DNA of 64,000 nt, taken from the NCBI RefSeq assembly GCF_052857255.1, contig NC_135498.1, positions 163,366,124 through 163,430,123 on the forward strand, written 5' to 3'. The notes under the pieces are model-generated. The model was given only the letters and a program-made list of their open reading frames with translations, searched no databases and was not told where the DNA came from. This document shows, piece by piece, positions 1 through 10,963 of the stretch. The first letter of the stretch is position 1, and every line of letters starts with the position of its first letter. Position numbers and translations under genes: made by a program. Source of the DNA: Amblyomma americanum (lineage: Eukaryota; Arthropoda; Arachnida; Ixodida; Ixodidae).

Positions 1-1796
1 GTTCCAATGGGAAGAACACTACTGCTCCCAGTAACGGCTACAGGGGGCTCAGCCCATGAGATCATCATGCCTGTTGGAAGGAGAGCTTTGAAATTTAAAG
101 TGATTTTTGTTGCCTATTCCGGAAACGCAATACATTCACCTATTCCAGCGATAGAGACTACGAAGAATGAACACTTTTTTACAAGCCTTCGAGGGGATCA
201 CACTTGGAACGTTGAACAACCTATATCGCCTGTAGAGTCGCATTTGTTTCATTAACATATGCAGCCAAAGGAAGCCTGCTGCAAGCCCCGTGGTTTATTT
301 CAAGTGAAACATTTTTGGGAGCTAGTAAGTACAGAACAGTTAAAAACTTCAACCCAATACCAAGCGTGTGTATTGGTTATATCAATGTCCAATACCCTCC
401 AGACTCATTGAATCAACTGTAATACACCCAGAATGCCAATGCTTGAAAACAGCTGCATTTTACCACTTTCTTTATTTTTTGCAACCTCTGCTCTTGCATG
501 TATCTCTGGGCTTATGCCAGGTACTTCTCGACGCCAAGTTTTGTAACGCTATTTGCTGGGCTCATCATTAAAAACCACAACTCCACACTTTTCCGTTGCT
601 GTCTGCAGTCCTGGAGCCTTCGCATCCTAGTCGTAGAAGTGCTCCAATTCTTGAATGTTTTTCCGGGAGTCTACTAGAAGAACGATATCACATCAGTCCC
701 TGTAAGCGACCCGGTAAGCGCCACGTCTAAGTAACCAACAGCTTCCGGTGAATTCACTAAACCGGATAAGAACACAATTTAGAGCTCTCATTATTTTTCA
801 TCCTGTGGCTGAAAGAGCGTATTCAGACATTGCCGTGCAGTGTACGTATTGCGGTCCACAGCCTCCAATGTACCGCCAAGCCTCCGGATCCTGGCCTCAC
901 TGATCATGGCGCACAGCGTCCTGAGCTTGCGTAGCTGAATCGTTCTATTACAAAAGAGTCGCTACAGCGACGTTCTGCTACTAAAGAGGCTGTAGATGCG
1001 CGCCTATGCTGTTGCTACGTTGATACGACGCTGAAGCACGCTCCTGTGCCTCTTTTAAAATCAACCACCGAGGTGTTCAGTGCGCAGTCGGCAGACGTAA
1101 CGACATAGCGACGCTATTTTCCAGACATGGTGGGCAGAATAATTAGGCTACCTCGGAACTCTCCGCAAAAAGCATCGTTCCTCTGAAGCGTCATGCAGGC
1201 AAGAAGCCGGGTGTCAGTGGAAATGTGAGGAAAGCATCCGGTTCGGAAGTTATATGGATTATGTGTTATAGGAGTTATAGGAATAATAGCCGAAAAGCAG
1301 TCGTTTTTTCGGGCGATCCCCTCCGCTCCGCTGTTGGAGTTGAATAAGGCAATAAACAGCATGGCTGCATTCGCAGCATTAGAAGTCACTGCTTTTAACG
1401 TAAGGGGTTTGAAAAAGCAGTGGCTGCAGCCAAATCACGCCACTAAAGAATGTAGTGTTAGTGTAGCTGCCATCAATAAAACGAAGCTATCCTCTTATGT
1501 AGACATAGATTCGGCTATTGACCGTTTTGTGTCTGCTGTAATATTACCATCTACGGCTCGAAAGCTTCACTGGTGTGCTTGTGCTACTTCATGACCAAAA
1601 CACTGCATATGTCGTACCTGTCGCATTGCATCTATGGTGAGGCGTGACTCATATGCTGCGCCATATATACATTGGACGAATAGTGGTGACTCATATCGGT
1701 GTATCGCTCGGTGAAATAGGCAAAGGTTTCTTTTACTGTGACCGGCTAGAGTCCTGCGAATTACTCGGCAAATTTTGTTGCTGAGAGAGTATAGTT
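1..1796. other. No gene recognised
   Basis: Only short scattered reading frames are present, none with a recognisable domain, and no repeat family could be named. Treated as unassigned intergenic or intronic sequence. Confidence 0.5.
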
Positions 1797-2591
1797 TGTG
1801 GGAATCCGGGCTTCCCGGCGTTGCCTTTGTGCGGCTGTTGCCGGCGTCCTACGTTGTTCTCCTTTTTCCCTTTCTCCTGCCTCAGGCGACGGAAAGGCGG
1901 CTGGGTGACTAATCACTGTCATTTGGCCGCAGCTCCACTTGAGCTTGCCAACGCGCCTTTGCCACTGGCGCCTTTTGGAAGGAAATCGGGACCCGGTTAG
2001 ACGGCTACGCGCCACGCGACCGTCCGAGCGGTGCCCAGAGAGAGACTCCTCCGAGACAGCGTAAGGTGCGTACGCTACTGTTCGTCTGGGCCGGCCTTTC
2101 CCGTTCAGACCAGTGCATACTTGAGCTCGCCAGCGCGGGTCCTCGGCCCGCAGCGGCTCGAGCCTATCCCGGGTTCCAGCTACCTCCGACAGGCGCACCT
2201 TGCGTTCACTGCCCACTCTCTCTCGCAAATGGCCCAACGGGCGACACGAGAGACATTAGAGCACTGCCGCGGGGACAATCGCCTGCAGCGGCGTGCTAGC
2301 GGCACGCATTACTCATGCCGCTCCGTGCGCGCAGCAGAGCCTTGATCCTCACGCGTCCCCGCGATGGGGTGACTGTTGAGTCTGTGTACCGCTTGAGGAC
2401 GGCGTGGATAAACGTCTCCTTCGTGGACTTGGAGGCCTGTTTCTTTGCAGCGAGTCACTGTCCTCTCTGCAGCGGTTGAGTGCGCCGCAGCGGTGCCCCA
2501 GGTTGCGTGTGGTGACGGCCAATTGTGGCGCTTGGCGAACGCGAAGCACGATCTCACGGTGGTTGGTGGCCTGTGCCTACTGAGAAACCCA
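1797..2591 (+). mobile_element. LTR of a Ty3/Gypsy-type element, family shared with 29432-30219
   Basis: The block begins TGTGGGAATCCGGGC and ends GAGAAACCCA, giving the TG...CA ends typical of LTRs. It aligns by eye along its whole length with 29432-30219 (795 versus 788 bp), including the shared stretch before the end with a polyadenylation-like ATAAACGTCTCCTTCGT. The next bases, AAACTGGCGACTAAC, look like a primer-binding or leader region, so this may be a 5' LTR with leader and not a solo LTR. Short flanks on the two sides do not match, which also argues against a simple solo LTR. Confidence 0.75.
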
Positions 2592-3988
2592 AAACTGGCG
2601 ACTAACTTGCTAAGTCACGGGCTCTTACGCGTTTGATGGCAATTTAGCCGAGCAGGTCGCCTTGACGATCACGCTTGCGCACCATGTCTGCCACCCCAGC
2701 GAGGCACTCCCTACGGAGTCGACACCTAGCGGATGTTCCTTTGAATAGCCAAACACGCGATACAAGCCCCAAAGTCGATCACACGGCTACCATTGCAGCT
2801 CTATTGGGAGCAACCTGCGGTGCACCCGTTCATTACATGCCTCCGCGGTACAGGCTTTCCGGCCAGTGCGAAAGCGGTGCGTGCGACGCTGCCGCAACCG
2901 GCAGTCCCGCACAACAGCAGCCGTGCCCCGCTAGCAGTCAATTCTGGTCTGGGAACGGTGAGTCGCTGGCCCGGCTCCCTGTGGAAACCGCGCCGCTCAT
3001 TGAACTGCGAGCCTTGTCTCCCGCGTTCGCGCAGCCCGAGCAAGCTTCCTCTCAAACCCGGGATACATGGAGCGTTGTTTGGGCGATTTTCGCCCGACGG
3101 CGCACATTTGACGCCCGGCCTCGAAAAAAACACCCGCCGCCGCCGAACTGTCCCTTCCAGATATTGACGCGCGGCGTCCGACGAGACCGGAAGCGGCAAT
3201 CGAAGCAAGCCAATAGCAGCGCAGAAAGCCCGCTCTTCAGGTTTGGCTGCCTCCGCCACCGTTGCCGTGACCATGGCCGCCATGGCCGACGAGCTCAGCT
3301 GTGTTTATTGCACGGAAATGTTATTATCGTGAAAAAAAACGCTTCACGAGACATGAAATGTCACTTTTTTTTGGAGAACACGAGCGAATCTTCGATCGGA
3401 ATCTCCGCTTTTCCTCCCTGAAGCGAAGGTGCCGAAGAAAACCGCAGCCGGTGGTAGCCACGGCTGAGCAGGCATAGAAAGGTACGCGACCGCATGCATT
3501 CGAGGACGCAAAACCTTGTAGATATCTATGCACGCGTGCTGCAATCAGTACGGTGGCGTCTAAATGAAAAATTTTGTTATTCTGAATCAGGAGTCAGCGT
3601 CGCCGCTCTCAAAGTGATTCTCGCTGAATAGTATTTTCCACTTGTTGATCATATTTCTTTCGCGCTGAGCGACACGCAGCGGTGGGCTGCCGGTTTTTCG
3701 CTCCATGTATCTCCCGCCGGGCTTCGCGCCGCCACGACGTTTTCTGCCGCGCGAACATCGCCAGAAAAAACGTCGCATGTATCCCGGGCATGAGGCCGAG
3801 GCGCAGTCGCTGAAGCGAGGCCCTCGAGAAACGCTGTGCTTGGAGAGGGGCCAGGCCCGTCCCCAACCGGCGACCACCAGCACAACCTGTCTTTGCAGCC
3901 GTTAGCGGGCGAAACGAAGTATGGGTGTTGAGTGAACGAGCTCTCGATTCCTACTCGTACAGGAGACGGACAGCCTGCGCTGCACAGA
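2592..3988. other. GC-rich stretch after the LTR; possible element leader, no assignable gene
   Basis: A 248-codon frame (2675-3421, +) and a 160-codon frame on the other strand (2801-3283) overlap each other in GC-rich sequence. Neither shows gag, capsid or other recognisable motifs; their length is explained by low stop-codon frequency. A strong ATG context sits at 3269-3281 but opens only a 19-codon frame. 3587-3905 likewise has overlapping frames on both strands without motifs. Confidence 0.4.
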
Positions 3989-4165
3989 AGCGTTTCGGTG
4001 CAGGTGGGCTGGAAACGCTGATTGGTCGATGGGATGCGCTTCTCCGTGACGTTTTTCTGCTTCTCCCTCGTTCTCAACCGGACGTGCGTCACCGCGCCCA
4101 CTTTGGACCTGTCCCTAGAGCACCTAGGGAATCGCTAGGCGCCCCCGCCGCTGCCGCCGCGCAGC
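3989..4165 (+). promoter_or_regulatory. Promoter-like block of SGNH gene copy 1
   Basis: A block shared with 13384-13540 contains ATTGG (an inverted CCAAT box) in GCTGATTGGTCGAT and is followed by GC-rich sequence about 60 bases before the first ATG of the SGNH gene. In copy 2 this block is the right arm of a palindrome with more promoter-type motifs. No transcription start can be placed from sequence alone. Confidence 0.4.
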
Positions 4166-4221
4166 ATGGCATTCGGTTCGTGGGGCTCGGCAGCAGCGCT
4201 TGTTTCGGGAGCTGTCCAGCT

Positions 4222-5093
4222 ATGGCTGTTTTGCGTGGTGTGCTCGTCGGCGACAGCCAGCTGAAATTTTTGAGCAGTTCTCGCTTGCGGCTTTCGCCGG
4301 TAGTGAGAACATGCACTTTCAGCTTTAGCGGCCACGACGCAATCAGCCTAGCTGAAATAATTCCCGAGACATGCTTTCGGCGCGCCGATTTTGTGTCGAC
4401 AGAGGAGATGACCCGCGAGAAATCGCCAGCCACATAAAGGTACGCATTTTATCTCAAATTTTGCTTCCAGCCATATAAAGGTAGGCATTTTATCTCAAAT
4501 TTCGCTTCAAGAAGTGCTGTACCGCTTACTTACATGTCTTGCGCATTCCAGGACCTCGTTTTGCTGCTGCAGGAGAACGTGGCCAGTGTCGTGCTGGTCT
4601 TCAAAGTCTTGCCACGCCATTTCGATGAGCCACGTAAGGCGCAATTTGAGGACCGCCGGCGTCGCCAGCTGAACCGCCGTCTGTCAGCCACGCTGAAGCG
4701 CTTGTCGGGCGTGCACATTCTCAACCACGAGGTAAGGGTTGAACAACATTTTCGCAAGTTTTCGCGAGCAGAACTCACCAAATTGCGGCGCTTGTAACGT
4801 AACTTTTTTTGCAGCATCGTTTCCAGGATGCTTCTGGCAAGCCGATGCTGTCCTTGTTTGCCGCAGACCGATATCACGTGGCGAGAGACCTGGGCATCGA
4901 CCAGATGTCAAAGATTATCGTCGCGGCCCTCGTCAAGATCTACGGACCAGGGATAGCGTCGGCTTCAAGGGCAAGACCAGGAGAGGTGTACGTTGTGCAC
5001 CGGTGTCGTCGGTGCGGAGCCAAAGGGCACAAGACGGACCACTGCTGGGCCTACTGCTCACCGCGCCGCCACGCCGCTGCAGGTCGCGGTTGA
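4222..5093 (+). pseudogene. SGNH/GDSL-hydrolase-like domain with C-terminal CCHC zinc knuckle, three exons, copy 1
   Basis: Exons read 4222-4439, 4552-4731 (60 codons, phase 0) and 4815-5093, with GT-AG borders AAG/gtacgc, ccag/GAC, GAG/gtaagg and gcag/CAT. Exon 1 begins MAVLRGVLVGDSQLKFL, which fits SGNH block I (GDS). Exon 3 has FAADRYHVARDLG, which fits block V (D-x-x-H), then CRRCGAKGHKTDHC, an exact C-x2-C-x4-H-x4-C knuckle. SGNH proteins are esterases or lipases, and such domains also occur in ORF1 of some CR1-type LINEs. Exon 1 needs a frame change between RADFV and DPREIASHIK, and the region where the G-x-N-D block should lie is missing, so this copy is probably inactive. A tandem duplication gives a second donor at 4481. 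Family assignment comes from motifs only. Confidence 0.55.
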
Positions 5094-5108
5094 AGTGCTC
5101 CTGCAAAC

Positions 5109-5124
5109 GGCCCTTTTTAGGGCC
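5109..5124 (+). promoter_or_regulatory. Histone-mRNA-type 3' stem-loop, copy 1
   Basis: GGCCCTTTTTAGGGCC forms a 6-bp stem with a 4-nt U loop. It is flanked 5' by CAAAC and 3' by ACCTCA, close to the metazoan histone mRNA 3' end (GGCYCU UUUC AGRGCC ACC). It lies 16 bases after the stop codon of the SGNH/zinc-knuckle frame and is unchanged in copy 2. No obvious purine-rich histone downstream element follows, and no histone coding sequence is nearby. Confidence 0.5.
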
Positions 5125-6159
5125 ACCTCATTGTTTCCTGGCAGATCGCGAGCGTCCCGTTTCGTGCCCGTATTCCCTCTCTGTCGAAATCGACGCCAGA
5201 CATCAAAATCGCGCGGTGTGAGCTAGCAAATCGCTGGTAGAGACAAAAACTCGTGCTTGTATACAGACTTACCCATCTCCAGTGCGCCTTTGTTTATTTC
5301 CGTAGGCACTACTCGCGCTTTGTAGAAATCGACGCCAGCCGCGAAATTTTACATGTTAGACCTCGCTACAGCATTAGCGCAGCGTGCCTTCGTCTCTTTA
5401 CGTTCTAACTTTTATGCAGCGCACCTTTGTTTGCTGGTTACTTTTGTTCTTTTCAGTCGCTTCCTGAATCCGTCCAAAGAGCCGGGCTAAATGGATGATT
5501 ATGGAACCACATGGCGATTGCACTGCATACAGCACGACTTCGGTCCCTGTGTTTTTAAATAAAAACATCAGATGTCGAAGGTCATGGTCGTGTCCGAGGA
5601 TGGCTTCCACAGCTGGGGCCTAACCATAGGGACCGCACACGCTTTGTCGTCGTTGCCAAGTGGAGAGGCCCAAGATGGCTGGCATCCTTAATAAAGATCC
5701 CTTCTCGGGGCCGCTTTAGTGTTTCCTGGCAGATCACGCGCTTTCCATCCTGTGCACATGCTCTCATTTCCAATTAAAGGTCCTTTAAACCCTGCAGAAG
5801 GCATGAATTAGCAAGTGCTAATAACAGGATGTTGCATGGTACTTGAACAATAGCGGCTACAATGACAAAGGCGAAGTGCTGGAGTTACACGGAAATAAAA
5901 AAGGTTGGGGGTGCCCACATAACAACCTGAAATGGTTTTGGACAGGACTCCTAGTTAATTGCATTTGGAAGAGAAAGACTAGGTTTAATTTTGCAGTGTA
6001 AGCTTGCTTCTCTAGAATGAACAGAGAACGTTGCCTCACACTGCTTGGGCCACTTTCCTTGACCCCATGAAAAAAAAACAGGATGCCTCTGGGAAACTAT
6101 TTGCGGAATCTCCGCCCCCCCCCATTCAGGAGGGAAGGGTGGGTGGGGGGGGGGGGGGG
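5125..6159. other. 3' flank of SGNH copy 1, no coding potential
   Basis: Contains AATAAA-type signals near 5557 and 5691 and two related stretches (around 5122-5150 and 5710-5740) sharing TGTTTCCTGGCAGATC. Otherwise noncoding; the same layout occurs in copy 2 (14372-15370). A long G/C homopolymer stretch lies at about 6115-6162. Confidence 0.5.
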
Positions 6160-6337
6160 TGACGGCCTCCTCTTTGTCGGGCTCGGCGCGACGCACGATG
6201 GACAAGACGGCGAAAGGAAGGGGGCTGTCAGTGACGCATGTTCCGCGCTCTTCGCTTAGCCAGCGTACAAGTCCCTTCGACAGCCTGAAATGCCTTCGGT
6301 GGGCATCGTCACGCATGTCGAAAGGATTGACATGCAC
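6160..6337 (-). pseudogene. Possible PIF/Harbinger transposase N-terminal fragment
   Basis: The minus strand reads PFDMRDDAHRRHFRLSKGLV then RWLSEE. The pattern of a short acidic region, RRHFRLSKGLVRWL and an acidic end resembles the N-terminal helix region of HARBI1-like transposases. No catalytic DDE region follows, and the frame runs into a proline-coding homopolymer. The copy 2 equivalent (about 15370-15550) has an extra frameshift. Weak, motif-only assignment. Confidence 0.3.
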
Positions 6338-8358
6338 GTGCGACCGCCGATAACATTCCTTGCAAGCTTATTCATTGCCGTGAAAATCGGGCGGTGAGCA
6401 TTTCTGGTGCGAAGTGAAGGAACTTAGTAAGGTCTGCAAGGAAAGACCTTACGCAACTTTACTGGGGCATAGCCGCCTTTCCGAAATTAACCGTGACAAG
6501 TGCCTAGCTATCTTTGGATTCCAGCGAAGTTGCAGCTGTACCTCCGAATCCTCCTCGCCCGTTCCCACGGCGGCTTCGCATGCCATGTCGCCATGTGCGG
6601 TAAAAAGAACAGTTTGCGGAGTTTAAATGGTTCAAGTATGAAGCTATGCAATGAAGCCAATTACAGACTTCTGTACAACAGCTAGAGAATTTCAAGAGTA
6701 TGCTGTGTGATGCTAGTCAAAACTAATGCAGTCAACTATTATTTCGTATTTTTTTGACCAAAACAGACATGAAATGTCTGAAGATGAATGTGTACCAATC
6801 ACATCGGTGCATCAGTTAATTGTGATGCGTGAAAAAAATTGTACTAACATATAAATGCCCATATGTCGTCATAATCAGGAATACTGAAGAATTAAGGAAA
6901 ATAAAGTTTTTTTTTGTTCAGGCTCACACACCTGCTACAAACATCTTTATACGCGTACGTAACAATTTATGACTCTGTAAGAAGCATTTTGGGTAAAAAG
7001 TACAGTATGGCAGAAAGGAGTCTTTAGGAAATGCACTGTGTAGAAATAGCCATACCAATTTCATGTGATCGTTCGATAAATGTAACAAATACCGTGCAAA
7101 CAAGCTCGCTGCATAGTATAGTTTTTTTGCAAGTTACTGGTTGCAGACCGCTCGGCAGTCACTGGACTGTGATTGAGTAAGTACTGCATGACAGTGCATG
7201 GATTGCACAGCAGTTTCTTGTTCATTTCGTTTACCACCATCATTTGTAAGAAGGGGCCATTTCTCATATACATGTGTTTCTCTGCGAGTGTCGTTCTGCG
7301 CAGCGAGCGTTCTTTTGTGCCCGCATGTGTGCTTCGGTGCGGGAGGGGCGTCCTTGGCGGCACCCTCCGTTCTGCGAACGGACCGATGGGCGCCCCCTTC
7401 GTTAGCTTATTGGTGTGGTCGTTAGGGCCGCGGAAATGCCGCCGCTGCCCGAAGTACGAACCGGAGAGCCGTGCGGCGTCTCCTTTCAAGTGGACCCATG
7501 CACGTGTGCGCGTGAGAGTGTGTGTGTTTGTGTGTGTGTGCGCTTCCGGTGCACTGCAGGTGCGCGGTAGCCTGCAGCGCTTGACTCAGTCAAGTGACAG
7601 ACGGCAAGGAACCCGTGAGAGTGTGTGTGCGATGCTATTTTAGCTTGTAAATAAGTTTTCGTAAATATACCCTTTTGTATTTCCTTCACATGAGAGTTTA
7701 ATCGTTTCATTTCTTCAGCGCGTATTTGTAACATTAATTTAATCTTAAGCCTCATTTCAAACACAATGAAACAGGACGTGTAACTTTTTGACGTGTTCCT
7801 TTTTGGCAGCCTCTAAAAATATTTCCGCATGAATGGGCTAGCTTAATTGTTTTGGAGCAATATAAGCACGGGACTGCTGTAACTTGCAACATTTTCAAAT
7901 TGTGTGAGTATCACTGCATGTGAGGGGTCACAATCATATCCTAGCTGTTTCTTGAAGGTCCCGTTGCTTTGATGGCAATGCTTGGACAACCATGACCATC
8001 TTCCGCATTCATGCGTACAGGGTATGCCCATTACGTGCATGCCTTTCTACCTATTAATGCCTTACAATGCAAACAGACAACAAATAAAAGGAAGAGCACA
8101 AGTACAGACAGTGTTTGTAGCCCACACTCTTCTTTTTCACGTCAGTAAATATATATGGCACATACCCACGCGGGGGATTTGCCAAGGTACAGTGGAGATT
8201 GCCAATGAAATATTTGCACGGGGGAAAAAAAACACGTGAGGCGGCGGCGTAGAAGACTGAATCAGGATAAAAATTGGAAAATTCAATAAAATTTAAGAAA
8301 TATGAATTACCAGAATAGAATCAAGCATTTCGGACATGAGACTGAATTTTGTATACAG
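6338..8358. other. Duplicated noncoding stretch
   Basis: No recognisable gene. A small hairpin (GTAAGGTCT / AGACCTTAC at about 6429-6454) and a GT-rich microsatellite around 7505-7545 are present and conserved in copy 2. AT-rich sequence dominates 6700-7150 and 7640-8340. Confidence 0.5.
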
Positions 8359-9316
8359 CTAACAAGGTAACCGATCAGTTGCACTTATGTAATCATGAAG
8401 GTAGCCACAAACACTGCTTAACGGGAATTCCTTGGCGCTCGCACCGAACGAGAGAAGAACTGGAAGAGACTGGAAGAGGGACCTCCAAATACTGATTTCC
8501 TTGAACAACCGCCGGCAAGAGAGGAGAAAATGGTCTAATGCTTCAACTTGCCCACATGAGACACAAAGGTTTGTCGCAGGGAACCCGTATCTGCGTAAGT
8601 ACAAATTTAAGTGAGGGATTCTGCATCGCAGAAACGTCATTGACACCTCAAAACGCCTTGATTTACACCACCGGACATCCCATGGGTACTTTAAGTGGTG
8701 AAAATCCACGGTATTGAGCAACGGATCACTCAAGCTGGCTGAAATATGTTGGAACCACTGGAAACGTGAAGTTTCCAACAGAATGAGGTGAGGGACGGGA
8801 TAGATTAAGATTACAGGAGCGCTGAGAGCTGACCTTGCCAATAAATCAGCCACCTCGTTAAAATAGACACCCGAATGCCTGCAGGTACCCGGACAAAGCG
8901 GATCTCACGCACTGTGCACGGAACAAAAAACCTAAGCGGCCGATTCAATAAAGATTTTCCGGAGTTTTGGAGAGAGCCTAAAACTGAAAGGCAGTCTGCA
9001 AGAATAAGAACCCGTGCTACATGTCTGGGAATTTTGAGAAGAACCAAATAGCCAAAAACTCTACGAAGAATTTAGAAGTATAATCAGGGATACGAACGGA
9101 ATAGCTCCAAGCCAGATCCTGCGAATATATCCCAATCGCCGCCTTCTGACAGCTGCCGGAGGCATCAGTGGAGAGAACAGTATGATGAGGAAAATTGTGT
9201 AGGTGTTCAGAAACAAGACCATTTAGGATATTTGCGGGCATATGTTTCGCATGGAACGGGTAAATATGGTCGTAATAGAAGACGGGGTCAGCCTGCGTAT
9301 CAGCAACTCGTTGCAA
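8359..9316 (-). pseudogene. LINE ORF2 C-terminal fragment (RNase H domain), copy 1
   Basis: Minus-strand pieces read in order as an RNase H domain and tail of a non-LTR retrotransposon. VLSTDASGS and FVEFLAI appear at 9017-9316, RVLILADCLSVL at 8811-9047, and ADLLARSALSAP onward at 8359-8853, where a Cys-rich tail (CVSCGQVEALDHFLLSC) resembles the zinc-binding end of I-group ORF2. Frame changes between pieces show decay. Reverse transcriptase is absent, so only the 3' end is represented. Confidence 0.75.
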
Positions 9317-10566
9317 GGAGATCAGATCAACCTGAAGCGGAGCTTGCGTGAACCTAACTTGCGGAAGCTGATAGCCTGGCCAATGTTGCTGTTGTTGTTA
9401 GCCTATCAAAAGATCGCACATACCCACACTGGGCGATCGGCGAAGAATCCGGTGGCTATTCATCTGTACTCAATTAACAAAAAAGAAAACCACGCGGGAA
9501 CGCAGCACTGGCGGATGTGCTGAATTTCAGGAACAAACCATGCAACAAGTAACAAAATATTCCTAAAGCAGATTTTACATTGCATAATGAACCATTACTG
9601 TACCAAAGCAATGAGACATAAGTGAAGCATTTCATTCCTTTCGTGACATAAACGAGTTATGAGGTTTGTTGAACAATTAAAAAAGTGATTTTTCATGGCA
9701 GCCAGCATGGGTCATTTCAAGTTATAGCTCAAGATTACAATCACATCTGATATAGATGACACGCATGCTATGAAAGCAAGATAATTTTTTTCCTTTTTTA
9801 TGAGAAATGCACAGGCAGTTTCAAGGCTTGCTTCACAATTTAATTTCTGGCGTATACACAAAGGCATGTCTATAAATTATTCGTGCGTTACACCAGAACC
9901 AACACTACTTAAGTTGGTAAATCATGTTCATTACCTGGGTGTCATTAATAGCAAACATATGCTAATGCTGCTAATGTTATAGACGAACAAACAGTGGTTT
10001 TATGAAGACGTTAAGCAATACGTGATACTGTTGTGTCCATCAGGTAATGAACTGTGCTTCAGTTTCAGTTTCTCTTCTCTTATTTTCAAATTCAATTCTC
10101 TTACTTTCAGTTTCTCTTCTTCAGAGTTTGTTTCAGTCACATGCATGTTGCTTGACACCGCGTATACGTGACGCAGGAAAAGTAGAGGGGGGGGGGGGGG
10201 GGTCGGAGGAAAGTTGGCGTCAGCATGACATCGCTCGCTCCGGTGTGTCGTTTGATCTTGCATCTACAATACAACAACGTGCCGACGAGGTAAATCTTTA
10301 CTATGAGTTTCACGGGATCTTACGCCCCCTTGTACATTCCTGAAAACCCCGGATCAGCCACCAATACCATGGAACCAGTGGAAGGCAGTTTTCTACCTAC
10401 TTAGAGGCGTCTGGCGCCTGAGTTTCCTGCATCCCGGCGCAAAGCTATAGATGCTTCTGCAATCGCGCGGCGTCGGAGGTCAGCGTCTTTCCGGAACGCC
10501 TCCCGCCACGAGCGCAATTTTAAAACGAAGGAGACCTCAATTAAGTGAAGTTACGAAACGCGAAGA
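9317..10566. other. Duplicated noncoding stretch with a coiled-coil-like fragment
   Basis: On the minus strand about 10000-10150 encodes a charged heptad-like run (EEEKLKVRELNLKIREEKLK) that keeps similar residues in copy 2 at about 19570-19670. It could be a relic of a Myb/SANT-type companion protein of a DNA transposon, but no DNA-binding domain is visible. A G-homopolymer lies at about 10187-10202. Confidence 0.35.
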
Positions 10567-10963
10567 TGCGTCGAAGGTGCCTCCGCCCGCCTTCCGTCGC
10601 GGAGACAAAAAGAGGGCTCCTTCCTAAAAACTGAGAGAGAGGGGAGAGTAACAGAAAGAAAATGGGGAACGAAGGCGCGAAATCGCCCAAGTGTGCGTTA
10701 TTGCAATGGGTTACTGCCCTATATGGAGCATCACGCTCTATTATCTGCAAAGCAGGAAAAAATAAATAAATAAAATATATAAAAAATATAAAACGTTGAG
10801 GGGGGAATAGGCCATATGCTTTGCTCTCATAACTGTTTTCTCTGGTCATGAGCAAGAAAGACTGGCAGGGGGAGGAGAAGGGCGGCATGTGGAAGCAAGC
10901 ACGCAAATTGGCATGACCTCAGGCGATGCAGTCCGGGTGCTGTGAATTTCAGTAGGGCTAGGA

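Larger units (their letters stand above)
3989..10566 (+). repeat. Segmental duplication, copy 1
   Basis: This segment recurs in the same orientation at 13383-20326. Similarity starts at the AAGCGTTT(T)CGGTGCAGG block, runs through the SGNH/zinc-knuckle gene, its 3' region, the microsatellite near 7520 and the LINE RNase H fragment, and ends at AAGTGAAGTTACGAAA. By eye most stretches differ by only a few substitutions or small indels per 100 bases. Copy 1 lacks the two insertions in copy 2 and has a different segment at about 9130-9300. Sequence beyond both ends is unrelated between the copies. Confidence 0.93.

Noticed and set aside
2801..3283. 160-codon minus-strand frame in GC-rich sequence
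   Set aside because: Overlaps an even longer plus-strand frame; no domain in either; low stop frequency explains both.
5000..5130. Histone gene ending at the stem-loop
   Set aside because: No histone-fold coding sequence upstream; the frame ending there carries a zinc knuckle.
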